NCBI RefSeq assembly: GCF_000226115.1
Contig: NC_016459.1
Coordinates: forward strand, 4,098,501 to 4,162,500
Reading direction: 5' to 3'
Source of the DNA: Thermothielavioides terrestris NRRL 8126
Taxonomy: Eukaryota > Ascomycota > Sordariomycetes > Sordariales > Chaetomiaceae
DNA: 64,000 bases
Each line of letters begins with the position of its first letter. The stretch's first letter is position 1. Made by a program: the position numbers and the translations under genes. Under the pieces are notes generated by a model. It was not told the origin of the DNA and did no database searches. It saw nothing but the letters and a program-made list of their open reading frames with translations. Below, piece after piece: positions 1 through 11,350 of this stretch.

Positions 1-30
1 AAACAGCACTTAGTCACAATTGCCTCCAGG

Positions 31-2406
31 ATGAGGAAAGAGGCTCCAATCTTGCAGCCCTCCAACAATGGGGACCGCTACGAGCTCACAAGCCCCACGG
101 CGATGCCCAAGGCAGGGGGCTTCCTTTGGAACCAGAAGATGATGATCCAGATCACCTGCCGCGGGTATGCCACGGCGCAGTTCATGCAGCCCGAGCCGGC
201 GAAGTATGCCCATGCGCCGAACATCGAGGCCAAAACGTTCATGCAGCCGGAGCAAAACTACTACGCCCACCACCCCGGCCGCTTCGTCTACATCAAGGAC
301 CTTGAGACCGGACAGCTCTTCTCGGCGCCGTACGAGCCTGTGCGCGCCAGTCTCGACCGCTTCGTCTTCTCTGTTGGCAAGAGCGATGTTGCCTGGGCCG
401 TCGAGCACATGGGTATCCGCGTCGAGATGGTTATGGGCCTGCCGACCCACGACGTGGCCGAGCTGTGGACCATCAAGGTGACCAACATTTCCGGCCGCCC
501 CCGCAAGATCAGCGTGACGCCCTACTTCCCCATCGGCTACATGTCGTGGATGAACCAGTCGGCCGAGTGGAATCCGGACTTGGTGGGCGTCGTGGCCAGC
601 AGCGTCACGCCCTACCAGAAGGCCACCGACTACTTCAAGAACAAGTACCTCAAGGACAAGACGTACTTTTTGTGCGAGACCCCGCCAGATTCGTGGGAGG
701 CAAGTCAGGAAGCGTTCGAGGGCGAGGGAGGGCTCCACAACCCGTCCGCCCTGCAGGAACCGCAGCTGAGCAACAGCGATGCGCGGTACGAGACGCCGAC
801 AGCCGCTGTGCAGTACCGCGTCGCGCTCGAGGCCGCCGAGGACCAAGAGTACCGCTTCATGTTCGGGCCCGCCTACGACGAGGCTGAGATTCGCACCATG
901 CGATCCCGGTATCTGAGCAAGCAGGCGTTTGTGCGGACGGCGGACGAGTATGCCGCCTACATGGAGCGCGGCCGCGGCTGCTTGCGCATCGAGACGCCCG
1001 ACAAGGAACTCGACAACTTTGTCAACAACTGGCTGCCCCGCCAGGTGTACTACCATGGCGACGTCAACCGCCTGACCACGGACCCGCAGACACGCAACTA
1101 CTTGCAGGACAACATGGGCATGAACTATATCAGGCCCGAAGTGGCTCGCGGCGCCTTCCTCAAGGCCCTTTCCCAGCAAGAGGCAAACGGGTCCATGCCC
1201 GACGGGATCCTTCTCGCCGAGGGCGCGGAGCTCAAGTACATCAACCAGATCCCGCACACCGACCACTGTGTCTGGCTGCCCCTCACCCTGGACGTGTATC
1301 TCGGGGAGACCGGCGACTACGGTCTACTAAAGGAGCCCGTCCGCACAGAGAATGGGGACAACTTCACCGTATTCGAGCGCGTCAGCCGCGCCATGGACTG
1401 GCTGCTCAAGTCGCGCGATGAGCGCGGCCTCAGCTACATCGCGCAGGGCGACTGGTGCGACCCGATGAACATGGTCGGCTACAAGGGGAAGGGCGTGTCC
1501 GGATGGCTCACTCTTGCGACCGCTTACGCCTTGAATCTCTGGGCCGACGTCTGCGACCATGAAGGTGCCGCCGACCTGGCGAACCGCTACCGTGCCGGCG
1601 CCCAAGACTGCAACGCCGCCGCCAACAAGCACCTCTGGGACGGCGACTGGTTCGCCCGCGGCATCACCGACGACGGCGTCGTCTTCGGCATCAAAAAGGA
1701 CCCGGAGGGCCGCATCTGGCTCAACCCGCAATCCTTCGCTATCCTCGGCGGCGCCGCCAGCCCCCAACAAATCGCGCGCATCCTGCCGCAAGTTGACGCT
1801 CAACTGACCACCCCCTACGGCGTGCTCATGTGCGCTCCACCCTTCACCAAGATGCGCGAGGACATCGGCCGGGTCACGCAGAAGGCCACCGGCTCGGCCG
1901 AGAACGGCGCCGTCTACAACCATGCCGCCGTCTTCTACGTCTACAGCCTGTACCAGCTCGGCGGCCAGCACGACCGCGCCTACACCCATCTGCGCCAGCT
2001 GCTCCCCGGCCCCTCCGAGGCCGACTACCGCCAGCGCGGCCAGCTGCCCATCTACATCCCCAACTACTACCGCGGCGGCTGGCGCGAGTTCCCCCGCACC
2101 GCCGGCCGCTCCAGCCAGCTGTTCAACACGGGCACCGTGTCGTGGGCGTACCGGTGCGTGATCGAGGGCCTGTGCGGCCTGCGCGGCGAGCCCGATGGCC
2201 TGGCCATCCGCCCGCAGCTGCCGAGCGCGTGGGACGCGATCAAGGTGACCCGCGAGTTCCGCGGTGCCACGTTCCAGTTGGATATCCGGAGGGGGGATGT
2301 CAGCGAGGTGACGGTCAGGATTGGGGAGCAGGTCCTGCCGCAGCCCAAGGTCACGGACATCAAGGTCGGTGAGACCTACCGACTTTCGGTGCTGGTGCCC
2401 AAGTAG
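31..2406 (+). CDS. Cellobionic acid phosphorylase-like GH94 enzyme
   Basis: A 791-residue reading frame with the architecture of fungal GH94 phosphorylases. Established knowledge: the characterised Neurospora crassa member (NCU09425, once annotated NdvB) phosphorolyses cellobionic acid to glucose 1-phosphate and gluconate, linking oxidative cellulose attack (LPMO, cellobiose dehydrogenase) to central metabolism. Seen here: an N-terminal beta-sandwich-like half, then an (alpha/alpha)6-type half with the motif QGDWCDP near residues 472-478, where Asp474 fits the general-acid Asp of GH94 (GDWND in bacterial members). No signal peptide is visible, so a cytosolic enzyme is expected. The ATG at 31 is the first Met, but the frame is open to the window edge and an AG lies just before it, so an upstream exon cannot be excluded. 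No intron is needed. Substrate (cellobionic acid rather than cellobiose) is inferred from overall similarity. Confidence 0.88.
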   Translation: MRKEAPILQPSNNGDRYELTSPTAMPKAGGFLWNQKMMIQITCRGYATAQFMQPEPAKYAHAPNIEAKTFMQPEQNYYAHHPGRFVYIKDLETGQLFSAPYEPVRASLDRFVFSVGKSDVAWAVEHMGIRVEMVMGLPTHDVAELWTIKVTNISGRPRKISVTPYFPIGYMSWMNQSAEWNPDLVGVVASSVTPYQKATDYFKNKYLKDKTYFLCETPPDSWEASQEAFEGEGGLHNPSALQEPQLSNSDARYETPTAAVQYRVALEAAEDQEYRFMFGPAYDEAEIRTMRSRYLSKQAFVRTADEYAAYMERGRGCLRIETPDKELDNFVNNWLPRQVYYHGDVNRLTTDPQTRNYLQDNMGMNYIRPEVARGAFLKALSQQEANGSMPDGILLAEGAELKYINQIPHTDHCVWLPLTLDVYLGETGDYGLLKEPVRTENGDNFTVFERVSRAMDWLLKSRDERGLSYIAQGDWCDPMNMVGYKGKGVSGWLTLATAYALNLWADVCDHEGAADLANRYRAGAQDCNAAANKHLWDGDWFARGITDDGVVFGIKKDPEGRIWLNPQSFAILGGAASPQQIARILPQVDAQLTTPYGVLMCAPPFTKMREDIGRVTQKATGSAENGAVYNHAAVFYVYSLYQLGGQHDRAYTHLRQLLPGPSEADYRQRGQLPIYIPNYYRGGWREFPRTAGRSSQLFNTGTVSWAYRCVIEGLCGLRGEPDGLAIRPQLPSAWDAIKVTREFRGATFQLDIRRGDVSEVTVRIGEQVLPQPKVTDIKVGETYRLSVLVPK

Positions 2407-4002
2407 GTGGGACCTTGGCTCCTCGACGCCGTGGTTTGTTTTGGTCTGTTCTGGTCTCGAAGGATTAAAAGGGGAATGCCGCGATTCGGGATCAAATGGT
2501 TTTTCTGGAGGCATTTTCATTCGTTTGTCCCTCGTTTTGAGATGCCTTGGGAGGGTTTCAGTAATAAAAATGGGGCTAGCCGTTTGTATTTTGGATTGCG
2601 AGACCCGGGTCGTTCACGACCTTTGGAGGGAACACCTTCGCTGGGTGGAAAGAATGGAAGGATTCGAGCAAGCTCGCAGTGAACATGGGATCTGTTCTGT
2701 GATGGGGTCCCAGTCACCGACGTGCAACTCACTCTTGGGTATCTGATGGGAGGATGGGCGGTCATCTGTTCTTGCCTGTCGTTGACCTGGTCGGCTTTTG
2801 TCGAGCCCCTTGTCAGGGGTTACCTGGTATTTAGTGCGTCATGATATAACCACGTTGGAAATTCTGGTCCAGGTCGACGGTACACAGTAGGATGGAAAAC
2901 AGAATGAGCGCGACCTGAGGAATGGCTTCGTGGTGTTGTACTCGTCCCCACAGAAGAAAATGAAGAGTAACGCGGTGCTTGACCGCCACTCAACGGCTAC
3001 CCAAAGGCGAAGGGAAAGATGGGGATATTCGCAGCCTTCTGTTCTTCCATGCCTCGAGTAGCTACCCCTGGGCTGCGGAAGAACACCGCTGGTATGCTTT
3101 GATCTCCCTCACCCCCCAACCTCGGGCCGGCTCTCGGAATTCAAGTCTACGTCAAGACAAGCACTAAAACAAATCCTCTTGCTTTAAAGCACGTCCTGTG
3201 TAGTTGATGACTACGTCTTGGTCGTGTGGCGAGTTGATGCCGCGTTTAGCCAAAGCCCACTTCTTGAGTTGAGATGGTGATGACGTCTACATCAGCACGC
3301 CGGTATCCGACGGCTTCGGGTTCATGACTCGACAAGACTAGATTTCGCGATCCCGCAATGCCGAGTGACTGGATTAGTAACTGGATTTCCAATCTCCCGG
3401 CATCATGGCCTCGATCTCGGATGCCGCCGGGATGCGACTTTGAGATTCTCTGCATTGTCAAAGCACCTCGATCACAAGACTAGTGTTCCCACCTTCTGTT
3501 CCCTGTGCCAGTTGCGCGGCGCCCAGTCAGACTGAAGCATTCAGATACAACAAGGGTCTCGACACATCCATTGCTCCGACGTCCCAACTTACAACGGCGT
3601 TAATCCGTATATGGTGGAATTCCATCACCACTCTCGATGCCGGAGAGGCTGAGGACGGCATCAGTCCGACGCAAGCATTTCTTCATCCTCCACAAGTTCC
3701 CGAACATCCCGGTTTATCCTGATCCTCGTGGCCTGGAGTGCGGGGAGAGTCCCCGGAGGTCGCGGATGCCGTTACTGATCGCGAGACAGCGCCCAGAACG
3801 TTCTCAAGTGAGTAATCGCACACCAGATCACAGTCTCGCTGACGAACAGCAATGCGGGTGCGCGTCACAGACAGCTTAAGTAGCCGTGTCCCCCATCCTG
3901 CCTCGCCCTTCTCTCCCCTCTCCAACTGCACACCTCCAGTGATCAATCACAAGCCAACAATCGCCCAACCACAAACCAACACCAGCCACACACAATTCAC
4001 CA
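2407..4002. other. Intergenic stretch with downstream promoter/5' UTR
   Basis: No convincing coding sequence. The last ~120 bases before 4003 are C/A-rich and pyrimidine-rich with many CAA and CCA runs and almost no G. This is typical of the 5' leader of a well-expressed fungal gene and supports the start at 4003. Confidence 0.5.
2563..2568 (+). terminator. Putative poly(A) signal of the GH94 gene
   Basis: A canonical AATAAA lies about 157 bases after the stop codon of the GH94 gene. Fungal poly(A) signals are loose, so this is only a plausible site. Confidence 0.4.
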
Positions 4003-4644
4003 ATGAAGCCCATCATGCTCCCAATGACCATCCTCCTCCCCTTCGCCCTCACCCTCCCCACCCTGGCAACCGCCATCCCCGGCCCCGGCTCCGGAAAAGG
4101 CGAGCCCAACACGGCCGCCGCCGCCCGGGACACCAACACCAACCCTGCTCCGCCCGGCGACAACAACAACGAGAACAGCGACACCGCCCGCAAGCTGATC
4201 CCACCGGTGATGAGCCCGCCGCTGTACCCGGTGATGTACCCGCCCATGGTGTACCGGCCCATGCCGGTGGTCCCGCCGATCATGGCGCGCGGGGTGGAGG
4301 ACGACGGCGTGCCTGAGGAGGAGGCCGGGCCGGATGGACAGGAGGGCATCAAGGTTCCGGCTGCGGGTGCGGGCGAGCAGGGGTATGCTGGTGCTGGGTA
4401 TGGCGCGTCGGGCCATGGCTACGGTGGGCCGGGATATGGATATGGGTATGGGGGTGGAGGGTACGGACGCGGGGGTGGGTATGGAGGGCGTGGAGGATAT
4501 GGAGGGTATGGAGGATATGGAGGGCGTGGAGGACATGGAGGCTATGGAGGATATGGAGGGCGTGGAGGACACGGAGGTTATGGAGGATACGGAGGTTATG
4601 GAGGATACGGAGGATACAGAGGCTATGGAGGATACGGATGGTGA
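4003..4644 (+). CDS. Secreted glycine/tyrosine-rich repeat protein
   Basis: A 213-residue protein of unknown function. Residues 1-24 form a signal peptide (Lys near the N-terminus, hydrophobic core, cleavage expected after ATA before IPGP). Residues ~25-70 are polar and Asn/Pro-rich, 65-95 are Pro/Met/Tyr-rich, and from ~125 to the C-terminus the protein is almost entirely GGYGGYGGRGGHGGYG-type repeats. The repeat is also a DNA minisatellite (units such as GGAGGATATGGAGG, 4440-4640). Such Gly/Tyr-rich tails occur in structural cell-wall proteins and in some secreted antimicrobial peptides; I infer an extracellular structural role without proof. Single exon. A second Met at residue 5 is possible, but the first one carries the full signal peptide. 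Confidence 0.75.
   Translation: MKPIMLPMTILLPFALTLPTLATAIPGPGSGKGEPNTAAAARDTNTNPAPPGDNNNENSDTARKLIPPVMSPPLYPVMYPPMVYRPMPVVPPIMARGVEDDGVPEEEAGPDGQEGIKVPAAGAGEQGYAGAGYGASGHGYGGPGYGYGYGGGGYGRGGGYGGRGGYGGYGGYGGRGGHGGYGGYGGRGGHGGYGGYGGYGGYGGYRGYGGYGW
4440..4640 (+). repeat. In-gene minisatellite encoding Gly-Tyr repeats
   Basis: Tandem imperfect copies of GGAGG(A/T)TATGGA and GGAGGGCGTGGA units, with an intermediate-scale period of about 48 bases (Arg/His variant blocks repeat near 4520 and 4570). The array stays in frame with the gene. Both strands and other frames give repetitive shadow reading frames. Confidence 0.85.
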
Positions 4645-5758
4645 TGTCCGGTGGTGTTGAGGCGGTAGGGGGGTGAGGGGCGATGGGATATGCGACAAAA
4701 GGGGTGCATCAAGGCAGGAAGGTTGTCGTGAAGGGCATTTTTGGGAGTGTCGCTGCTAATGGCTTGCCTTCAGTTTCAACAGCCAATGGGTTCGGGTAGC
4801 AATGGGGGACGTTGAGAACGATTGATGATGGCGAGCAATGACTGGGTAATTTGACTGAAGTGAATCCTCGATGACGAGTCTTTCGAACAGGGACCATGTA
4901 CACAAAGGAAGCGTGGAAGGAGATATAACTACCCTAATCACTAATCAAGAAGATTGTCAGCACTCCTTGTGTTATCGTAGCCTTTGGTAGGGAGTGTACA
5001 GAATGCACATGGCGGTGCTTCAACCCGAGTCATGTCAACGCTGCAGGTTGGACGCCTGCCGCGCAACATTCTTAACTGTAGTTGTTTTGATAAAACTCTG
5101 TAACCTTCTCATTCTCCCGGACTCGTTCGAGGTTTCAAAACTAGGTCTGAACTTGGTCCCGACCGTCGTACTGACATCGGAGCATTGCTACCTTTACGCC
5201 TCCAGAGTCATGAAGATCGAATCGCCTGCGGTTCCAGCGCAGGGCGTGCTGCCCAGCCATCCGCAGGTGCGGAAGACGGCAGGATAAACGGTCCTGAGGA
5301 GATGGATATATATGTATAGGCACGAGAGCTGGTGGGATTCCCCGCTAATCCGCGGGGCTTGGACAGGCGCAGCTCTTGACGCCCGCCGAAAACGGAGCCT
5401 TAATATGGGATTCCCGTGGCCTATTACTGACATACCAGGTTCAGACGAGTCTGAATCCCCTCCAGTTCATTTACGCTCTGCAATCCACGCTGGATTGTCC
5501 GGTGGAGCCCGAGGTTTCAAGCTCCACGTCCTCGACGGTCTGTGCTAATCATCTCTGAGAACTTCTTCGTTACTACCTCTCTTGACGCGCTCCAGAGCGC
5601 CCCCACGATGAACATGAGCGTTAACAACACGCTTGTCCGGTTGTACTCTTCACTACAGCAGCAGGAAATCCCGTTCACAGCGGAATACACCTTGGAACAT
5701 CTTGTGGTTGGTCTGGCTGGGATATTCCCATCATGGTCTGTTTCCTACTACAATGAGT
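4645..5758. other. Intergenic stretch, nothing recognised
   Basis: Shared 3' region between the convergent Gly-rich gene and the alpha/beta hydrolase. Only short frames without protein-like composition; no repeat or RNA gene seen. Confidence 0.5.
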
Positions 5759-6749
5759 TTAGGCTGTTCCCTTGGCATCATCTGCAGTTCTGATCTTCTC
5801 TACAAAGTCCCAAATTGTATCGACGAAGCCTTCAGTCCAGCTCAGATGGGGAGAATGGCCAGCAGGGCAATGGTAGACGGAGAAGTTTCCCGTCTTGGAT
5901 TCCTGAAGAGCAATCATACCCTCCTGGTACTCACGAGGTAACGTCAGGTCACCGTCGAGAACCAGATAGGCGCACGGAAGCGTTGAGTAGGCGTCATTCG
6001 TCAGCTTCGTCGTCAGAATGGGCGACGCAGTCAGGGTAGCCGCCCACTTCGCGGCGGTAGCTGGGTCCAGATCATTGAACAGGAACTTCTCGGCCTGAAC
6101 TATCGTGCCGAGGCCGGCGGCACCGTGTTTCTTTTGACATGTCAGTAGTCTAGGTGAGGAGCAGTTTAGGGGCGGGCACTCTACTTACGTGGAAAGTCAT
6201 GAACGGCGGTGTAACAAAGTTGCCGTCTTTGGGCTGGAAGAAACTGTGGATCGATTCACCAACAGGGACGACGAACGCCCCTGCGTAGAGGATACCGATG
6301 ATGCCTGTTGAAAATGCCCCCACTGTTAACAGCCTTGCAGCAAAATTCAGCGAAATGGAGAGGTCAGCATTACCTCCGACAAGCCCTTTTGACTTCCGGA
6401 CTTTAGCTTGTAGCTCAGGCCGCGCAGCCTGCGTGGCGACCCAGCCACCAGAGGAGTGAGCGACGAGGAGGACTTCCTTTCCCGCTTCGACCAAAGGCTT
6501 CAGCACGTCCAAGACGGTGTTGGTGTCTTCCTCTCCTTGGGGATAGCCTTCGGGCGGAGGTCCTCGGTCGAAGTCGGGGCTGTGGACATCGCCGACGTTG
6601 AGCTTTGAAAGGTCGGCCGTTGGGAGCTGAGGGCAGTAGGCTTCGATCCCTCGACCCGCCTGCAACGCTTCCAGCAGGGGCCCGTACGGGGCGGGGGTGT
6701 GGTAGGAGCCGTGGCATAGAACCACGGCGAGGTCCGAAGAAGATGCCAT
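5759..6749 (-). CDS. Alpha/beta hydrolase (fungal AHSxGG-type esterase-like)
   Basis: Three exons on the minus strand: 6749-6374, 6304-6189 and 6130-5759, with introns of 69 and 58 nt, encoding 287 residues. The first intron is a multiple of three and has no in-frame stop, so a naive reading frame runs through it. Removing it restores a smooth VGG-IIG junction typical of the family. Motifs: an N-terminal VVLCHGSYHTP oxyanion strand-loop, nucleophile elbow AHSSGG (Ser is the nucleophile), LVLDGD with the likely acid Asp, and AGHSPH carrying the catalytic His. No signal peptide. The substrate is unknown; relatives are annotated only as alpha/beta hydrolases or salicylate esterase-like. Start chosen at MASSSD, after which homology-like sequence begins at once. 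Confidence 0.85.
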
Positions 6750-7447
6750 GATGGCGTGGGTGTCGGGCAGACTCAGAACTTTGGCAATGAGCTTTGGGCA
6801 AAGAGAGTTGAAGCGGCAAAGAGCTTGGCTTGTCGGCAGAGAATGACGGCGATCTCTGAAAGATGTTATATGCTCTTGCATTAGCACAAACAAGTTCAGA
6901 GTCGCCCCAACTTTAGGGAGTTGACTCGCTCTGGCCCCCACACATCACCACGATCCAACAGTCAGCTTTGCACCAACGAGCCGGCCGCAGCTGCGTCTAG
7001 GATTTAATGGGCCAACCACAGCCAGTAGCTGAGTTCGAGAGATGCAACCACCCCACAGTATTGATGTAAGAGGTCGGAGAACCAACGCAACCTGGCATGC
7101 TGCAGCATCATGGGGGCAGGCCACTGCCACCCAAGGCGAGCCGTCTGATAGACCATTAGCAAGTGCTTGCGAGCCCAGCGTTGCGAATCCACCAAGGGAC
7201 TTGCCTGGGCCTTTGTATAGCTGGCGAGTCGAGGCTGGTCTGTTGGCCTTTCAGGAGTCGAAGGTACTTCACTGCCTTTGAGACCCTGAATGAGCTCGCC
7301 CTTTCACCACCTCCACTGTCGTCCCGAGGCCTGGGCTGGGCCTATATAAACCCACCATTTGGGCAGGTTTCCAACCTGTTCTCAGTGTTGGGAGTTCAAC
7401 ACTCACTCATCACCCTAGTGCTCTGTGGTTGCCGGCATCTCGCCTCC
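6750..7447. other. Intergenic stretch, nothing recognised
   Basis: Promoter side of the hydrolase and 3' side of the HET-domain locus. Only short, low-quality frames. Confidence 0.45.
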
Positions 7448-10400
7448 CTAAATGAGCCGTATATGTTTCCTTCTCGGCCTGGCCCGTTGCCAGGCTGCCC
7501 AATGCACCTGAACCACCGTGACTCGCGCGGCGATCTCCTCATACCACTCAATCACCAAGCAATTCACCACGCCACTCTGAGGTCCCACGCTTGGGAACTG
7601 TTTCTCGTCAAAGATGTCAATCTCTCCTTCGACTCGGTACGGCCCCTTGATCTCGGGGGCCGTGAGACGAGAAATAGCCACCATCTCAACCCGCGGGTTC
7701 TTTTTCCCGCGCTCCACGGCCCACCCAAGCCTGTGGTTCTTGTTGTCGTACCACAGCCCGCAGTGCCGCTCCTCGCGGTCCTGCAAGCGGATGACGGCGT
7801 GCGAGGTTTCGGTGTGGACGCTCTCGCGGCTGCTTAGCCGCTCGGGCTCCACTATCCCAAGTTCACTGTCCGTGGCGAAGTGGAAGGCTGCGGCGTCGAC
7901 GGCGTCGGCCCAGAACTGGAGGACCTCCGGGCCGATATCAGGACCCGACACGCCTGTTTGGCGAGTGGCGGGATGTAGAACGCTCGCGCTTCTGCGGGCG
8001 GGGATGGTGCGGAGTGTTCCTTGGTGGTGAAGGCAGAACGAATCGACCATGGGCTCAGGAAGTAGCTGCGGCTCTATGTTGGCGAAGATGTGATGGTACG
8101 CGGGGTGTCCGACCCACGGCACCCACCCGGTCCAGGACCAGCTAGGGAAATATGGTTGCGGGCTGCCTGTCTTTTTGGCGTTCCCATAATACGACCTGTT
8201 CAGCATCTTCTGCCCCGGGGTCCAGAGCAACGCAAGATCGAGCGCTGCAACGGGGAGCGCGCTCACGAAGCCACCGGCAAAGTGCTCCTCCAGGACAGTC
8301 AGGATGCCCGAGAACGCGTCGACAATGTCGTCGTATACTGTGAGGTCGCGCAGGATATACTTTCCAACCACTTTGGTGTAGACGTCAAAGGCACGGCACA
8401 AGCGCTCGCGCTCCGAGATGAGACCAATTTTGCCGAGCTCAACGAGCGGATTCTCCATGGATGGGAAGTCGTCCACTTCTCGCGAGTCTCTCCGATACCG
8501 AGCAGCGACCGCGCCGTCCGATGCCGTTTCGGAGACTGTCTTGCGCCCACACTGGAAGTAGATCCAGTCCGAGGTGAAGTAGATGCATCGGCGGGAAAGC
8601 AGCTGCTCTTGTAAGACCCATCCGCGAGACTCCCAAACGGAAGATTCGAGGACCAGAGGGAGCGGGGAAGCCGTCGTGGTCAAGAGCAAAGTTTGGGAGT
8701 CTGACTTCGAAGATAACGACGCTGGGATGGAGACGGAGCTTGTAATCTGTGCGTTTCTGGTTCTCGGTCGAACTCCAGGCAATCCGGCATCTGCATCCTG
8801 TCCGTGGGCGGCGACAATAGTGGCAAAGGCCATCATGTACACAATGTCCATTCGATGAATGTCCCGGTGCTTGTGCTCGGCGTCGTCCTGCACGATGCAC
8901 AGAGAGTCAACCCAAAGGTAGCGTCCGCCCAGGCGCCGGACCAGGACCATGGCGTCTCGGATGGTCCTGGGAAGGGCGCATCGGCCATCCGCCAGAAAGC
9001 CGCTCCGGTACCGCTCTTCAACGTTGCTCCTGGTGGTCGCAGATGTCTGTGGACCGCCCCAGACGTAGCTCAGAGTGAAGTACTTCTCCGCCGACGTGGC
9101 ACTGACAAGGCAGTGGTCGACGACGTCAACAAAGAGAAGCGGGATTGGGCTCGCACAGCGTTTTTCGCTCAGAAAGCTGCTGCAACAAGGACCGTGAAAC
9201 AGCTTGCAGGTCTCCAGCCAGGCTCGCGCCTCCGACAGGACAGCTTCGCCGCCGCCATCCCGTATCGCGTATTGTCGGTTGGCCTCAGTTACAATCCTCA
9301 GGCCGCCCACTGCCACAAAGCCATACAGCACGCCGAGCACGAGCTCGCCAGTGGCCAGCCTCTGCAGTTCGAGCTCAACCCCTTGAATCTCTGGGTCGAT
9401 CCGAGCAAGTCGGGGATGAAGGGTCTGCTCACCCCCCGGGCTGCTGGCAGTCAGGAGGGACAGGATCAGGCGGCAGATAGCGCAGTGACTCCGGCCACGC
9501 AGTTGGTCCCAGGATCCCCACGGCAACCAAAGGTTTGGGTTCCAAGCAATGGTGCCATCTTTCTGCCTTTTGAGGGTTTTCTTACGCCGGCACACGCGGC
9601 ACAGAGCGGGATTTGGATTCTTCTGTTCTCTCTCTCGCGCTGCAGCGCCTCCGCCTCCAGCCTCGCTTCTCGGGCCAGGAACTCGGCGACCGTCGGCGGC
9701 TCGGGATCGCCCTCCTGGTAACCCATAATGTCCCGCACCACGGGCTCTACCGACACGATGACCCTTCCCGAAGCCGACGGGGCCAGGTAGCGGAGGCCGG
9801 TGAGTGGATCGCGGTAGCGGTCCTGAAACTGACCCGAGCCGCCCTCTTGCGGGCGCCGGCGAATGCTCAAGTCTTTCTTTGTGGTCACCTCCTCTGTACC
9901 TGTCACTTTTTCTCTCTTCTCCGCGGCCGGTAGACTGGTCGTGTGAACATGAGGCCGACAAAGCCGCTCCAAGGCCGGGCCATGCTCGCAGTACAGATTG
10001 AGTGCGGCTTTCGTAGGTCCAGAAGCCTTATAAGCCGGCGCAAAAAAGCCGTAGATCGTATCCGCAGTAGCAGTCGCGGTGGCCCCCCTGTGCGGCTGTT
10101 GGCTAAGCGCGTCAAGACATGTCTGCAACGCCTCAGCAGGAGCAAGATGCACGCGCGCCCCAGTCCATCCCCATTCGGTGTTCCATATCTTGCCATTCTC
10201 CAGCACGTGGCCGACCAGCGCCTTCAAGTGAACCGGATCCCGCGTGAGCATGTACCTGCCGGCCATGATGAAGCTGACGTATTGCGAACCGTGGTTCCAC
10301 TTCTCATGTCGCCGTGGGATCTGGGCGAAGAGAGACTGCGCTTGGTCCAGGGCCGCCTCGACTCCCGACAACGACTGCTCCGCCTCGGCGAGCCTCCCGA

Positions 10401-11350
10401 GGAGGCTGAGCTGGGCGAAGATGAAGTCCATCTTGAGTGGGTGGTCGGGGGCATCCGTGACAGCCATGCCAAAATACTTGGCCGCGCTTCGGAGTGCGGA
10501 GACGTCGGCTGTCTTCTAGTGCTTGATCTCGTATAAGTGACTGAGCGTGCGGAGCAGGTCGACCCGTCGTCCGTCTACCGCAGGGTCCAAACTAAGGGCT
10601 TGTTCAAAGTTGGCGATAGCCCGGTCGAGGATCTCTAGATCGCCGTGGTGCTTGTACATTTCAAAGCCAATATCTCCTCGGACAAATAGCACGCTTGCGT
10701 GCCTAGCGCTGCCCGGACGGAGAACTTCCGAACTCTCTGCCAGAATTCGAAGCGCTTCCGTCCCGTCGCAGTCTTGGTGCTTCTTCCTATACCGCAGATG
10801 CAGGCGGGTAGCCAAATTCACGGAAGCCGACGCCTTCCTTTCTTCGTCCTCAACCAGGCGCACCACCTCTCTGGCGCAGGATATGGCCTCATCGAGAGCT
10901 TGCGGGTCGTTCTGCAGCTGCGACTTGGCAGACAGCGCATGACCTAGGTTTTCATACGCCCTAGTGAGCTGATGCTTGTTCTCGGGCCCAACCTGGAGTT
11001 CGGCATGCGCCAGCCTCGCATAGTCGATGGCCTCCTGGAGTCGTGCCACGGATTCGTCAAGGTAGAAAGCCGACATATTGAGCCACGAGAGCGAGTTCAG
11101 CATGTCCACCTTTACGGGAGGTGATGCGCCCAGGCGAAGAGCCACTTCAGCATGCTCGATGGCGGCGTAAAGATCGCGCGGATTGTGGTGGAGATTGTAT
11201 GTGGCCCGGAAAGTTCAGAACAAGGCGCGTCCGGAAGTCGAGTTCTTGCTCGCGGCTCATGACTTCCCTCAGATTAATGTCCCGGAGCAAGTTGAGGCTG
11301 TCGTGGAGTCCCATATCGGGTGAAAGCTCCTGGGCGGCACCTTGGACCAT
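7448..11350 (-). pseudogene. Disrupted TPR-HET domain gene
   Basis: Minus-strand locus readable as one protein of roughly 1,300 residues. An N-terminal helical-repeat part (11350 to ~10000) has TPR-like signatures (YENLGHAL, AIANFEQALSLDP, RSAAKYFGMAV). A C-terminal HET heterokaryon-incompatibility part (~9640 to 7448) has two Cys-x2-Cys pairs (LCRVC and CAICR), the HET core (YFTLSYVWGG, LPRTIRDAM, LWVDSLCIVQDD, MAFATIVAAHG) and a normal HET C-terminus ending KHIRL. Three lesions break it: a frame change near 11,215 in a T run; an in-frame TAG at 10518-10516 (CAG to TAG, a C-to-T change at CpA, would explain it); and a frame change in a (TC)5 tract at 9627-9636. No consensus intron removes the TAG without deleting conserved repeat sequence. 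HET proteins trigger cell death after fusion of unlike hyphae. Sequencing error, or two adjacent genes, remain possible. Confidence 0.75.

Noticed and set aside
10..2520. Two long minus-strand frames opposite the GH94 gene (418 and 397 codons)
   Set aside because: Both are shadows of the GC-rich third codon positions of the plus-strand gene and have no family motif.
4334..4660. Plus-strand frame with Met-Glu-Asp repeats over the Gly-rich gene
   Set aside because: It is the out-of-frame reading of the minisatellite; the signal peptide lies in the other frame.
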